This document shows positions 50,789 to 61,786 of a DNA stretch of 64,000 nt, piece after piece. The stretch's first letter is position 1. Each line of letters opens with the position of its first letter. Both the position numbers and the translations under genes were made by a program. The notes beneath the pieces were generated by a model. It was not told the DNA's origin. It was given only the letters and a program-made list of their open reading frames with translations, and searched no databases. Source of the DNA: Orientallactaga sibirica (Eukaryota > Chordata > Mammalia > Rodentia > Dipodidae); NCBI GenBank assembly GCA_036365145.1, contig JAEOAD010000048.1:12596501-12660500 (forward strand). The letters are read 5' to 3'.

Positions 50789-53160
50789 AGTGGCACATGT
50801 GTCTAGAGTTTGTTTGTAGTGGCAGGAGGCCCTGGTGTGCCCATTCTATCTTTTCTCTCTCTTTCTCTCCTTGCAAATAAATAAAAAATATATATTTTTA
50901 AAGAATTCAAAAGAAAGAAAAAACAGAAAGCCCGGTGTGGTGGCGCACACCTTTAGTTCCAGCACTTGGGAGACAGAGAGGTAGGAGGATCACCATGAGT
51001 TCAAGGTCATTCTGAGACTACATAGTGAATTTCAGATCAGCCTGGGCTAGAGCGAAACCCTACCTCAAAAAAAGAAAGAAAGAAAGAAAGAAAAGAAAGA
51101 AAGAAAGAAAGAAAGAAAGAAAAAGAAGAGGGAGGGAGGGGAGGAAGGACCAACCAAACTGGGCGTGGTGGCGCACATCTTTAGTCCCAGCACTCAGGAG
51201 GCAGAGGTAGGAGGATCGCTGTGAGTTCCCGGCCAGCCTGAGCCTACATAGTGGATTCCAAGTCAGCCTGGACTAGAGTGAGACCCTATCTCAAAAAAAA
51301 AAAAAAAAAAAGACCAAACTCTTACTGACCCCTAGAGAGAGTGACCTGACCGTTGGGAGGAGAGTGAGGAAAATGGTGGCGATCTTGCTTAGGGAACAGG
51401 AAACATAGATCCTATTTTGCCCTGAGCTTGATTTGTATTGTTTTTATTGTTTGTTGGTTGGTTGGTTTTTCAAGATAGAGTCTCACTCTAGCCCAGGCTG
51501 TTCTGGAATGTACTACATAGTCTCAGCCTGGCCTTTGAGCATAAACCAGTCCTCCTACCTCTGCCTCTCTAGTGCTGGGATCAAAGGTGTACACCACCAT
51601 ACTGGGCTTGTCTTATTTTTATATTAACATGTAACAACTGTACATATTTCTGGGGTGCAAGGTGCTATTTCAACATACATAGACAGTGTGTATGGATCAA
51701 GTAGTAGGGAGCAAAGCCTGGCTCAGACTCACAGCCCTTCATTTCTTCCTCCATTGTTATCAGATTTAAACATGTGCTCATGGGTCAAGCGGCTCCTGCA
51801 GGGCAGGTGGTGGGCTGGGTCTGAGGAACATGTGAGCTCACACAAACTGGAAGGTCACAGGCACAGGGGTAGGGGGCTCAGGTGCTGTGGGCAAGAGGGA
51901 GTAGTGTCCCCAGGGCCAAGGTGTGGGCAGAAGGCTTCTCTGGGCAAGACAAGAAGGAGGGGGCAGGTGCAGGGTCATCGTAAGGGATGGAAGAAGATGG
52001 CAAGTCCGAGGGCCTTCCTCTGGCTGGCTGGAGCTTAAAGCAGGGCGGGAAGAGCAACAGAGGCCTGGAGCGGGGCGGGGGCACGGGGCTGTGCTAAGGA
52101 GTGTGAGCACTTGCTTGGAGGAGCCATGGAGAGATCATGACCATCCCGTCATCCTCCCTTTCTGTAGGAATGAATCACTGGGAGGTTTCTAAGGCTGAAG
52201 CCCAGGACTATTAGATAATGAGAAACTGATGGAGGGCTGGGGAGATGGCTGAGCAGGTACAGGCACTTACTTGCAAAGCCTGCAGGCCTGGGGTTCTATT
52301 CCCCAGGAAAGCCAGATGCAGAAAGTGGCGCATGAGTCTGAAGTTCATGGGCAGTGGCGAAGAGCCTCTCTTTCTCTCAAGGGAGTAAGTAAAAAGACCT
52401 GATGCGGTACATTAAACAGGGAGCAGTGGCCTCAGAACAGAGGGAAGTGACATAGACGAAAGTGAGACATTGAAGAGATGAGATAGAGCCCAAAGACTTG
52501 GTGTGCTGGCGGAAGGGAGGTGGGAAAGAAGAAGCTGTGATGTGTTCCAATTTCCTGATCAGACATCTGAGCTGGAGGTGACCTAGAGGAGGCTTGAAGG
52601 GTGGGCAAAAAGGTGAGCCAAGTCGGGTGTGGTGGCACACGCCTTTAATCCCAGCCTTCAAGAGGCAGAGGTAGGAGGATCGCCAAGTTTGAGGCCAACC
52701 TGAGACTACATAGTGAATTCCAGGTCAGCCTGGGCTATAGTGAGTCCCTACCTCGAAAAACAAACCAAAACAAAAGGTTCTGATTCTTGTGACTACCTTA
52801 ATATGGTGCCACACTTCCAAGTCCTGGGCTGGCCTCCAAAGGACCCACATGAAGCCAGATGCACAAAGTGGCACATGCATCTGGAGTTTGTTTGCAATAG
52901 AGCGCCCATTCTCTCTCTCTCTCTCTCTCCCTCCCTCCCTTCTTGCAAATAATAATAAATAGTATTTTTTATTTAAAAAAAATAACCAGGCATGGTGGCG
53001 CATGCCTTTAATTCCAGCACTCAGGAGGCAGAGGTAGGAGGATCGCTGTGAGTTCCTGGTCAACCTGGACTACAGTGAGACACTACTTTGAAAAACAAAA
53101 CAAAACAAAACAAAACAAAACAAAAAAACAGACCCCATTTTCCTCCATTCTCCACAGTGG
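50789..53160. repeat. second 2.4 kb tandem duplication, copy 2
   Basis: Contents mirror copy 1: tSINE 3' part 50789-50905, B1 plus 50929-51133, B1 plus 51158-51312, B1 minus 51450-51608, L1-like 51609-51718, unique 51719-52233, tSINE plus 52234-52396, B1 plus 52622-52776, tSINE plus 52822-52962, B1 plus 52985-53129. After 53160 (ccacagtgg) sequence continues uniquely with gcctttggag. Confidence 0.95.
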
Positions 53161-53408
53161 GCCTTTGGAGGAAAACTACTGCACAGACTTTGCCAGTCAC
53201 CACTGTCCCCTGACTTCCTTTGAGTGCGTGCTTTCGTTATTGTTGCTTTTAGTGCCAAAGCCAAGAACAGTAAGGTGACAGGTGCGGAAGCTGTCTGGGC
53301 TTTGAAGCCACTGCTTAGTAAACTCAGGCCACCTTAATCTCCCCATCCGTGCCTTACAGGAAACAGCCCACTCACTGTGTGATTCTAAGGGTCCTGGTAG
53401 AGCTCCAC
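53161..53408. other. unique sequence
   Basis: No repeat recognised. Confidence 0.5.
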
Positions 53409-53487
53409 CCCTCAGTACCGGGGTTTGAAACTAAGGCCTTACACATGCCAGGCAAGCACTCTGACTCTGAACTATATGCCCAGCCCT
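53409..53487 (-). mobile_element. ID-type SINE
   Basis: Antisense: accggggtttgaaactaagg (B box), catgccaggcaagcactctg, ctatatgcccagccc. Confidence 0.75.
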
Positions 53488-53690
53488 GATTGTGAGGATT
53501 CTGAAGAGGTAGGGCATGTGATGCTAGCGTATGGCAGACCCCAGTGAGTCCGAATCCTAGTTTCTACCCACCCCGCCGCCACCATGGAACGTAAATCTGT
53601 CTTTCCACTCCCACAAGAGGCTCCTCGCGGTTCTGGCCTTTTCCATGTTGTTTCTTCCTATTGCCTTTTTTATTTATTTTATTTATTTTT

Positions 53691-53864
53691 TATCTTTTGG
53701 TTTTTCAAAGTAGGGTCTCACTCTAGCCCAGGCTGGCCTAGAATAATTCTCTATGTTATCTCTCGTGGTGGCCTCGAACTCAGGTGGCTTCAAACTCACA
53801 GTATTCCTCCTACTTCTGCCTCCAAAATGCTGGGATTAAAGGTATGTGCCACCATGCCTAGCTT
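53691..53864 (-). mobile_element. B1 with internal duplication
   Basis: Contains an extra aactcaggtggcttcaaact segment. ttcctattgcctt before and ttccattgccttc after. Confidence 0.92.
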
Positions 53865-53887
53865 CCATTGCCTTCCCTGCCCCCATA

Positions 53888-54088
53888 TATTATTTTTATT
53901 TATTTATTTGAGAGAGAGAGAAAGAGGGAGAGAGAGAGAATGGGCATCTGGGCTTCCAGCCACTGCAAATGAACTTCAGACTCATGCACACCTTGTGCAT
54001 CTGGCTTACGTGGGTCCTGGAGAATTGAACCGGGATCCTTTGGCTTTGCAGGCAAGTGCCTTAACCACTAATCCATCTCTCCAGCCCT
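53888..54088 (-). mobile_element. tSINE
   Basis: Full-length antisense. Confidence 0.93.
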
Positions 54089-54100
54089 CTGTCGCCTTTT

Positions 54101-54314
54101 TTGAAAAAATTTACTTATTTATTTATTTGAGAGAGATACGGGGGGTTGGAGAAAGAAAGAAAGAGGGAGAGAATAGGCATGCCAGGGCCACTTACCACTA
54201 TAAATGAACTCCAGACTCATGGCACTTTGTGCATCTGGTTTATGTGGGTCCTGGAGAATTGAACTAGGAGACTTTGCAAGTGTGTTTAACCACTGAACCA
54301 TCTTCCCAACACCC
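54101..54314 (-). mobile_element. tSINE
   Basis: Antisense with a small deletion behind the B box. Confidence 0.93.
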
Positions 54315-54322
54315 TTAGTGCC

Positions 54323-54500
54323 TTTTTGTTTTTGTTTTGCAGAGAGAGGGAGAGAAGGGGTGTGCCAGGGCCTCTAGCCCCTGCCAACAGACTCCAGATG
54401 CATGCACCACTTTGTGCATCTGGCTCCATATGGGTATTGGAGAATAGAACTCGGGTCCGTAGGCTCTGAAGGCAAGTGCCCTAACTGTACCTGCCCAGTC
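54323..54500 (-). mobile_element. tSINE
   Basis: Third antisense tSINE in a row; short tail. Confidence 0.92.
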
Positions 54501-54631
54501 CTTTGTTTTCACTTTTGAGGCAATAGAGGGAAAGGAAAAGAAGAGAGGAAGATGAATGGATACAATTAAATTTAGGACTCTGTGTGCGCACGTGCACGTG
54601 TTCTACCTCTGAGGTGTATCCCAGCCCTCTT

Positions 54632-54770
54632 GTGGCTTTGTATTTTGAGACAGGATCTCACTAAATTGCCTGCGCTGGCCTTGAAGTCCCTCTGTAACCC
54701 AGGCAAGCCTTAAATTTAGGACTGTCCTGCCCCGGTCCCCAGAATAGCTAGGATTTGTGCCACCAGGAAG
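54632..54770 (-). mobile_element. old B1-type element
   Basis: ttttgagacaggatctcact, cctgcgctggccttgaagtc, aatagctaggatttgtgcca: 7SL-derived, with agctaggatt as in older B1/Alu-like forms. Confidence 0.75.
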
Positions 54771-55209
54771 CTTGGTGGGAAGATTTCTGAATAAAAGAAA
54801 AGTTTTGCGTGAAAGGGTATTATTGCATATCTGGAACCAGCTCTTTTCTCAGCTGCAGATGTTAACCTGGGTGAGGACAGCTGTGTCTCTGGTGGTACAA
54901 TAAAGACTAAGAGAACCTGGCTTGCACTGCTACATCATGTCAGTGTAACACAGTGGCTTCCATACCTTCTTCTCGGGCTGAGTCCTTCCACTGAACCCCA
55001 AAATTCGATAAAGGTCTGAAAGAGGCACACTGGCAGAGGCCTCTGGGTAGACAGCTCATCATTTCACAGTGGTGGTGGGCGTTAGCGACCTATGGACTGG
55101 TAATTCCATCATCCTAACTTCTGTCCGTGAATCTGATAGTTCGCAGCCATAGTGAGATTGGCATCTTGCTTTAGAAAATGCTGCTCTCTAAATAAAAAAT
55201 AAACTATAT
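54771..55209. other. unique island, about 440 bp
   Basis: No repeat or convincing frame. Confidence 0.55.
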
Positions 55210-55416
55210 ATGTGTTTATTATTTATTTATTTGACAGCAACAGAGAGAGAAAGAGGCAGATAGAGAATGGGTGTGCCAGGGCATCCATCCACTGCAAATG
55301 AACTCCAGATGAATGCTTGGATCACCTTGTGCAATTGGCTTACATGGATCCTGGGGAATCGAGCCTTGAACCGGGGTCCTTAGGCTTCACAGGCAAGTGC
55401 TCAACCACTAAGCCCA
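55210..55416 (-). mobile_element. tSINE
   Basis: Antisense. gaaaatgctgctctc before it (about 55174) and gaaaatgctgttctc at 55652 bracket it together with the next copy. Confidence 0.92.
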
Positions 55417-55448
55417 AAGTATATATTTTTAAAAACTCAGAATATCAG

Positions 55449-55650
55449 GGGTTGGAGAGATGGCTTAGTGGCTAAGGCATTTGCCTGCAAAGCCAAAGGA
55501 CCCAGGTTTGATTCCCTAGGACCTATGTAAGCCAGATGCACAAGGTGGCGTATACGTCTAGAGTTCCTTTGCAGTTGCTGGAAGTCCTGGTGTACCCATT
55601 CTCTCTCTCTCTCAAATAAATAAATAAAAATAAAATATTTTTTTAAAAAA
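55449..55650 (+). mobile_element. tSINE
   Basis: Full-length sense; head-to-head with the preceding antisense copy. Confidence 0.93.
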
Positions 55651-55697
55651 AGAAAATGCTGTTCTCACTGTGCATCCTCTCCTGACAGGCTGTAGTA

Positions 55698-55742
55698 AAT
55701 TCTTTTCTTTTCTTTTCTTTTCTTTCTTTTTTTTTTTTTTTT
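55698..55742. repeat. TTTTC and poly(T) tract
   Basis: Would be the poly(A) tail of a minus-strand retrocopy starting at 55743. Confidence 0.8.
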
Positions 55743-55968
55743 ACTCCTTCTGGATATAGATAGCATCAAACTCTTTTGTGTTTAGTGCTTGGAAACCCCC
55801 TCGGGCCAACTTTCTTAGATGTTGGATCGATTCAGGGAACATTTCTGAGAGGAACGCTCTTTGGCACACTGACTTCTGCTTCTGCAGCCTTCCCGTTCCC
55901 CTCCTCGGCATTCTTCCGTTGCTGGAGGAATTGGTGTTCATTTGCTTTTGCAAAACATTCCATCAAGA
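55743..55968 (-). pseudogene. possible retrocopy, source unknown
   Basis: Unique 226 bp directly attached to a long T-run on + (an A-tail on minus), the layout of a reverse-transcribed RNA. Two minus-strand frames: one ends ...FDAIYIQKE with a TAA made partly by the A-tail itself; the other reads ANEHQFLQQRKNAEE before a TGA. Neither matches a protein I recognise. No target duplication found. It could be the 3' UTR end of an mRNA, or plain unique DNA next to a T-rich tract. Confidence 0.3.
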
Positions 55969-56335
55969 GCTGGGGAGATTAAAAGTGCTTGCTAGCCAGG
56001 TGTGGTGGCACACGCCTTTAATCCCAGCACTCAGGAGGCAGAGGTAGGAGGATCGCCATGAGTCCAAGGCCACCCTGAGACTACATAGTGAATTCCAGGT
56101 CAGCCTGGACCAGAGTGAGACCTTACCTCAAAAAACCAAAAACATAAAAAAATAAGTGCTTGCTTGCAAAGCCTGCCTGCCCCGGTTTGATTTCCCAGTA
56201 TACACATAAATCCAGATGCATAAAGTGGGGCACGTGTCTGGAGTTCTTTTGAGCAGACATGCACTTGTGCGTACTCACACCCTCATGCGTGCATATACAC
56301 ACACAAATTAATTAACTTAAAAATGTGTTCGAGCC
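55969..56335 (+). mobile_element. tSINE interrupted by B1
   Basis: Head 55969-55993, B1, then the rest 56154-56335. The body is of the older type, ending in CACACAAATTAATT. Confidence 0.88.
55994..56153 (+). mobile_element. B1 with 11 bp target duplication
   Basis: aagtgcttgct at 55983-55993 and 56154-56164, inside the tRNA-like head of the host tSINE. Confidence 0.96.
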
Positions 56336-56447
56336 TACTGTGGTGGGAACATTCCTGTAATCCCAGCACTAGGAGGTCAAGCAGGAAGCTGTTAAGTTTG
56401 AGGCCAACCTGGACAACAACAGGGAGACTCTCTCTCAAAACAAAGCA
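56331..56447 (+). mobile_element. old B1
   Basis: ctgtaatcccagcactagga ... gaggccaacctggacaac; no duplicated segment. Confidence 0.8.
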
Positions 56448-56601
56448 AAAATTCCCTTTCAAAGTTTAAGTACAGCCATTGGAAAAAAGCATAGTGACAT
56501 AAAAATGACCTTTAAATCTAATTGTGATTAATAAACATATACATTCTCTTGAAGATAATTTATTACCACACAGTGTTTAGGTTAAAACATAATTATTTTT
56601 A

Positions 56602-56745
56602 AATTTTTTGTTTGTTTGTTTGTTTGTTTTTGAGGTAGGGTCTCACTCAACTCCTTCTGTAGTCCCAGGCTGGTCTTGAACTCACAAGGATCCTCCTGCC
56701 TCTGCCTCCTGAGTGCAGAAATTAAAGGCGAGCACCACCAGGCAA
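56602..56745 (-). mobile_element. B1
   Basis: Antisense with (TTTG)n tail and central deletion. Confidence 0.9.
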
Positions 56746-56758
56746 TTTTTTAATTTTT

Positions 56759-56878
56759 TCTAGTCCAAGCTGACCTGGAATTCACTATATACTTTCAGGC
56801 TGGCCTTGAAGTCACGGCGATTATCCTACCTCTGCCTTCCGAGTGTTGAAATTAAAGGCATGCGTCACCACGCCCAGC
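56759..56878 (-). mobile_element. B1 lacking 3' end
   Basis: Starts at ctagtccaagctgacctgg. Confidence 0.9.
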
Positions 56879-57037
56879 ATAATTTTTATTTTATATTAAT
56901 TATAAGAGCTTATTCTATTTTATCTCCTCTCCCAAGCTCTCATTACCTCAGAGACCCTCGTCAGTGGGGTTATGATAGTCACTGAAGGGTCAGGAAGGCC
57001 TCAGTCAGAAACTTTTCTTTAAAAAAAGTTACTTTTG

Positions 57038-57190
57038 CCAGGTGTGGTGGCACACGCCTTTAATCCCAGCACTTGGGAGGCAGAGGTAGGAGGATCGCCT
57101 TGTGTTTGAGGCCACCCTGAGACTACATAGTGAATTCCAGGTCAGCCTGAGCTAGAGTGAGACCCTACCTTGAAAAACAAAACAAAACAA
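57038..57190 (+). mobile_element. B1
   Basis: agttactttt at 57028-57037 and 57191-57200 (target duplication). Confidence 0.95.
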
Positions 57191-57207
57191 AAGTTACTTT
57201 TACATAA

Positions 57208-57397
57208 TTTTAAAATTAATTTATTTATTTGAGACAGAAAGAGAAAGTATGGGCATGCCAGGGTCTCCTGCCACTGCAAACAAACCCCATATGCATGCAC
57301 CACTTTTTGCATCTGGCTTTACCATGGGTACTGGAGAACTGAACCGAGGCCATCAGACTTTACAAGTGCCTTCAAATGCTGAGCCATCTCTCCAGTT
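57208..57397 (-). mobile_element. tSINE
   Basis: Full-length antisense. Confidence 0.93.
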
Positions 57398-57414
57398 ATA
57401 TTTGTTATGTTATC

Positions 57415-57581
57415 TTTTTGTTTTGTTTTGTTTTTTTGTTTTTTTGAGGTAGGGTCTCACTCTGGTCCAGACTGACCTGGAATTCACTATGTAGTCTCAG
57501 GGTGGCCTCAAACACAAGGCGATCCTCCTACCTCTGCCTCCCAAGTGCTGGGATTAAGGGCGTACGCCACCACTCCCAGCT
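57415..57581 (-). mobile_element. B1
   Basis: Full-length antisense, GTTTT tail. Confidence 0.94.
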
Positions 57582-57625
57582 TTTTTTTTTTTTTTTAATC
57601 TTACAGCATGTAAAAAATCTTTTAG

Positions 57626-57800
57626 GCTGGGCATGGTGGCACACACCTTTAATTCCAGCACTTGGGAGGCAGAGGTAGGAGGATCACCATGAGTTCGAGG
57701 CCACCCTGAGACTACATAGTGAGTTCCAGGTCAGCTTGGGCTAGAGTGAAACCTTACCTCGGAAAACAAACAAACAACAACAACAACAACAAAAAAAAAA
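57626..57800 (+). mobile_element. B1
   Basis: Full-length sense with (CAA)n tail. Confidence 0.94.
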
Positions 57801-58010
57801 CCCTTTTATTAATTTGTGAGCAGAAAGAGAAAAAGAGAAAAAGAAAGAGATACAGAGAATGGGCACGCCAGGGCCTCCAGCCACAACAAATGAACTCCAT
57901 ATACATGCGCCACTTTGTGCATCTGGCTTTAGGTAGGTATTGGGGAATTGAACCCTGGCCATTGGGATCTTAAAGTGCTCTTTAACTGCTGAGTTATCTC
58001 TCCTGCCCTT
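57801..58010 (-). mobile_element. tSINE
   Basis: Antisense copy directly behind the B1 tail. Confidence 0.93.
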
Positions 58011-58085
58011 AAAATCATATTTTTTATCTTGAAAAGCATCTTTGTTACCACAAATATGACATCATTTAGAAAGCTGTTGTTGGCA

Positions 58086-58268
58086 TGTGTGGGTGGTATA
58101 TGCTATTATCTCAGCACTCAGGAGATTCCAGGCCAGCCTGAGCTACATAGAGGGTTCAAAGCCAGCCTTGCCTACATTCTGAGACCAAGGACTGGGAACT
58201 GAGCTCAGTGCTAGCGGGCTTGCCTAGCTCGGGTAAAGCTCTGGATTCAATCCCTAGCACTGAAAGGG
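58086..58268 (+). mobile_element. old B1 followed by ID
   Basis: B1-like tatctcagcactcaggag ... gagctacatagagg, then ID-like ctgagctcagtgctagcggg ... ggattcaatccctagcactg. Order B1 then ID is opposite to B4, so probably two insertions. Confidence 0.65.
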
Positions 58269-58502
58269 AAACCTAGTGTTACCGTGTTGGCTGTAAAGAC
58301 TTTTAATAAGATACATGTGATGATCTATAAATACATTTACAAGCTTATAAACTATAACATTTCACACAGTAAAATGCCAGAAAGAAAATCTGTTAAGACA
58401 ACAGTTTGTGTAAAGACTGCCCCACATTGTCAGCATAGGACCAAGTTAAACAGAATTGAAACACAAGAAGTTATTGGTATCAACTGAGCTTTCAAAAAAT
58501 AC

Positions 58503-58694
58503 TTTATTTATTTTTTTGAGAGAGACAAGCAGAGAGAGAGAATAAGCACATTAGGGCCTCCAGCCACTGCAAACAAACTCCAGATGCATGCACCACCTTG
58601 TGCATCTGGCTTACGTGGGCACTGGGGAATCGAACCTGGATCCTTTGGCTTTGCAGGCAAGTGCCTTAACCACTAAGCCATCTCTCTAGTCCTC
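58503..58694 (-). mobile_element. tSINE
   Basis: Full-length; tcaactga on both sides. Confidence 0.94.
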
Positions 58695-58711
58695 AACTGA
58701 TTTTTTTAAAC

Positions 58712-58962
58712 AATTTTTTAAATTTTTATTAAATTTATTTTAATTTAATTTAATTTTATATTTATTTATTAGAGACAGTGAGAAGAAGAGAAAGAGAGAG
58801 AGACTGAGAATGGTCACACCAGGGCCTTTAGCCATGGCAAACAAACTCCTAGATGCATGTGCCACCTTGTGCATCTGGCTTATGTGGGACTTGGAGAATC
58901 GAACCTGGGTCGTTTGGCTTTGCAGGCAAGCACCTTAACCACTAAGCCATCTCTCCAGCCCT
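58712..58962 (-). mobile_element. tSINE
   Basis: Full-length antisense with long TTTAA-rich tail. Confidence 0.93.
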
Positions 58963-59246
58963 CTTCAACCAATTTTTGACCAACAAACATGATAATGTGG
59001 TGATAAGTTTTGTCACATGTCTCTAAGGCCAGCATGCTAGTATATATGTAATCTATAAAAGGAAGGGAGTTCTAGACATATGGATTTATTTTCATTTTGT
59101 TACTTGCTCTAGTTTTTGATTTTGTTTATGCTAATTTTTGGGGGGGGTTGTCTTTTTGTTTTTGTCTTTTGTACACATAATTTTTTCAATTGACTATAAA
59201 ACAATGAAACAGGTGTGCCACATAAAATTTAAAAATAACCTTTATA

Positions 59247-59456
59247 GGGCTGGAGAGATGGCTCAGCAGTTAAGGTGCTTGCCTGCAAAGCCTAAGGATC
59301 CAGGTTTCATTCCCCAATACCCATGTAAGTCAGATGCACAAAAGGGTGCATGCATCTGGTGCTTGTTTGCAGTGGCTAGAGACCCTGGTGTGACCATTCT
59401 CTTTCTCTTTCTTCTCTCTATGTCTCTCTGCTTGCAAATAAACAAAAAAAATATTT
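59247..59456 (+). mobile_element. tSINE
   Basis: Full-length; head gggctggagagatggctcag identical to the mouse B2 start. Confidence 0.94.
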
Positions 59457-59458
59457 TA

Positions 59459-59652
59459 GGGGCTGGAGATTGCTTAGCAGTTAAGGCACTTGCCTGAAAA
59501 GCCTAAGGACGCAGGTTGGATTCCCTAGTACCCACGAAAAGCCAGATGCACAAGGTTGTGCATGCGTCTCAAGTTCCTTTGCAGTAGCCAGTGGCCCTGG
59601 TGCACCCATTCTCTCTCTCCTTCCCTCTTTATCTCTCAAATAAATAAATATC
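59459..59652 (+). mobile_element. tSINE
   Basis: Sense copy directly behind the first. Confidence 0.93.
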
Positions 59653-59654
59653 TT

Positions 59655-59784
59655 AGGCATGGTAGCTTTAATCCCAGCTGAGGTAGGAAGATCGCCATGA
59701 GTTCGAGGCCAGCCTGAGAGTACATAGTGAACTCCAGGTCAGCTTGGGCTAGAGTGAAACCTTACCTCAAAAATCCAAAAAAAA
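59655..59784 (+). mobile_element. B1 with two deletions
   Basis: aggcatggtagctttaatcc and cccagctgaggtagg show the missing parts. Confidence 0.92.
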
Positions 59785-59785
59785 T

Positions 59786-59955
59786 GCCAGACATGGTGGT
59801 GCATGCCTTTAATCCCAGCACTGGGAGGCAGAGGAAGGAGGATCACCGTGAGTTCGAGGCCACCCTGAGACTACATAGTTAATTCCAGGTCAACCTGGAC
59901 CAGAGTGAGACCCTACCTCGAGAAACAAATAAATAAATAAATAAATAAATAAAAA
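59786..59955 (+). mobile_element. B1
   Basis: Near-consensus with (AAAT)n tail. Confidence 0.94.
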
Positions 59956-60126
59956 ATCCAAAAAAATAAAATAAAGTAAGCAAACAAATAAATAAGGTAT
60001 TTAAAAATTCTTTTTAGAAGATCACCCTTACATTCAGTGAGCTATTCTTGTTAGGCAGAGTGCTGGAGAAACAAACATGAGTGAGACAACATATCATATA
60101 TATGTAGAGGATGAAATATGCAATAA

Positions 60127-60136
60127 TATTTTTAAT

Positions 60137-60179
<43 letters not shown>

Positions 60180-60362
60180 TTTGAGAGAGAGGAGACAGAG
60201 AGAGAGAATGGATGCACCAGGACTTATAGCTACTGCAAACAAACTCCAGACTCATGCACCACTTTGTGCACATGCTTACGTGGGTTCTGGGGAATTGAAC
60301 CTGGGTCCTCAGGCTTCATAGGCTTCATAGGCACCTTAACGGCTAAGCCATCTCTTCAGCCC
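60127..60362 (-). mobile_element. tSINE with (TTTA)n tail
   Basis: Tail about 12 units (60133-60183). A small local repeat (ggcttcata twice) in the head. Confidence 0.93.
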
Positions 60363-60814
60363 AATATATTACCATTTTTATAATGCCATAAGGGCCATTA
60401 GAAACATATAACCTAAAGTGACAGGGAATTTCAAAAAGAAAAAGAAAAAAAAGAAAGCTCACCAAGTTGACAATTATAAGGTCAGGAGGGTTTAAAAGGA
60501 CAGGTTGGACTTTAGCAACCCAGTCAGGAGTAAAGCAGTAGAAGCCAAAGTAACAGTTTGCCCAGAAGCTCAATGGCAGGAAAGTACAAGGTCCATTTTG
60601 ATGGAGGTTTCGAGGGCAATAGGAAAGGAAGCAGATGTGGAATTTCACCACATTAGAGAGCTCCTGAGAGCCAGAAAGAATTTTGTAGTCAATTTGGAAG
60701 CAAACGTTGTAATTAAGTGAAAGTTTTTAAGCAGTGGAACTGTGTGCATTAGACAAATTATACCAGTTTTTAAATCATTTATTTGCATATATTTGTTTTC
60801 TATGTTTAAATTTT
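60363..60814. other. unique, with L2-like relic
   Basis: 60500-60760 (ggttggactttagcaaccc; gaaagtttttaagcagtgga) resembles the L2 3' region. The 102-codon minus frame across it is not protein-like. Confidence 0.4.
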
Positions 60815-61022
60815 TTTTAGATAAGATCTCACTCTGTAGCCCAGGCTAGCTTGCACCTCTCACTACAGTAGCCCAGACTGGCATCAAACTCCTTGCAAAC
60901 CTCTTGTTTCAGTCTTCTGAGTGCTGTGATTATAGGAATGTGCCACTAGGCCATGTTTATGCAGTGTTAGGGATCAAACCCAGGGCTTAATGCATGCTAG
61001 GAAAGCACTCTACCAACTGTGC
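60815..61022 (-). mobile_element. B4-like SINE
   Basis: Antisense old B1 (gataagatctcactctgtag ... gtgctgtgattataggaatg) then antisense ID (ttagggatcaaacccaggg ... aaagcactctaccaactg): the reverse of ID+B1. Confidence 0.7.
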
Positions 61023-61029
61023 TTTTGTT

Positions 61030-61181
61030 GGTGGTGTTGTTTTTCTGAGGTACAGTCTCCCTCTAGCCCAAGCTGACCTAGAATTCACTATGTAGTCTCA
61101 GGGTGGCCTTGAATTCATGGCGAGCCTCCTACCTCTGCCTCTCCAATGTTGGGATTAAAGTCATGGGCCATCACACCTGGC
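61030..61181 (-). mobile_element. B1
   Basis: Full-length antisense. Confidence 0.94.
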
Positions 61182-61212
61182 ACGAGATCCATTATTTACT
61201 TATTTCACTTTT

Positions 61213-61428
61213 AAAAAAAAAATTTATTTGCAAGCAAAGAGAGAGAGAGAGAGAGAGAAGAAAGACAGACAGAGAGAGAATGGCATGCCAGGGCCTCCAG
61301 CCACTGCAAACAAACTCCAGATGCATGTGCCCCTTGTGCATCTGGCTTATGTTGGTCCTGGAGAATTGAACTGGGATCCTTTGGCTTCGCAGGCAAATGC
61401 CTTAACCGCTAAGCCATCTCTCCAGGCC
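61213..61428 (-). mobile_element. tSINE with 16 bp target duplication
   Basis: tacttatttcactttt (61197-61212) and tacttatttcattttt (61429-61444), one mismatch. It entered the tail of the next tSINE. Confidence 0.95.
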
Positions 61429-61440
61429 TACTTATTTCAT

Positions 61441-61637
61441 TTTTGAGAGCAAGAGAAAGAGGCAGGTATATAGAGAGAATGGGTATGCCAGGGCCTCAAG
61501 CTACTGCAAACAAACTCCAGACGCATACACCACCTTGTGCATCTATCTTATGTGGGTACTGGGGAATCTAACCTGGGTCCTTAGGCTTTGCAGGCAAGCA
61601 CATTAACTGCTAACCATTAAACCATCTTTCTAGCCCC
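61441..61637 (-). mobile_element. tSINE, host of the previous one
   Basis: Its tail is split by the insertion. agatccatt before (61186) and after (61640) marks the outer target duplication. Confidence 0.93.
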
Positions 61638-61647
61638 TAGATCCATT

Positions 61648-61786
61648 TTTTTTTTTTTTTTTTTGAGGTAGTGTCTCATTCTAGCCCAGGCTGACCTGGA
61701 AATTACTATGCAGTCTCAGGGTGGTAATCCTCCGATCTCTGCCTCCTGAGTGCTGGGATTAAAGGCATGTACCACTATGCCCAGCT
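61648..61786 (-). mobile_element. B1
   Basis: Antisense; agatccattttttt and agatctattttttt flank it. Confidence 0.93.

Larger units (their letters stand above)
53584..54207 (+). other. longest ATG frame, mostly SINE sequence
   Basis: 207 codons. The ATG stands in gccgccaccatgg (53575-53587), a textbook initiation context. Only the first 30 or so residues come from unique DNA (MERKSVFPLPQEAPRGSG...). The rest reads through an antisense B1 (53691-53864) and two antisense tSINEs. No domain. I take it as a coincidence, though such frames can be exonised. Confidence 0.15.

Noticed and set aside
49487..52192. Parallel frames of 66-127 codons in both copies of the second duplication
   Set aside because: Same reason; indels between copies shift the frames without compensation, which argues against selection.
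60343..60651. 102-codon minus frame near 60.4 kb
   Set aside because: Falls on an L2-like relic and an A-rich stretch; composition not protein-like.
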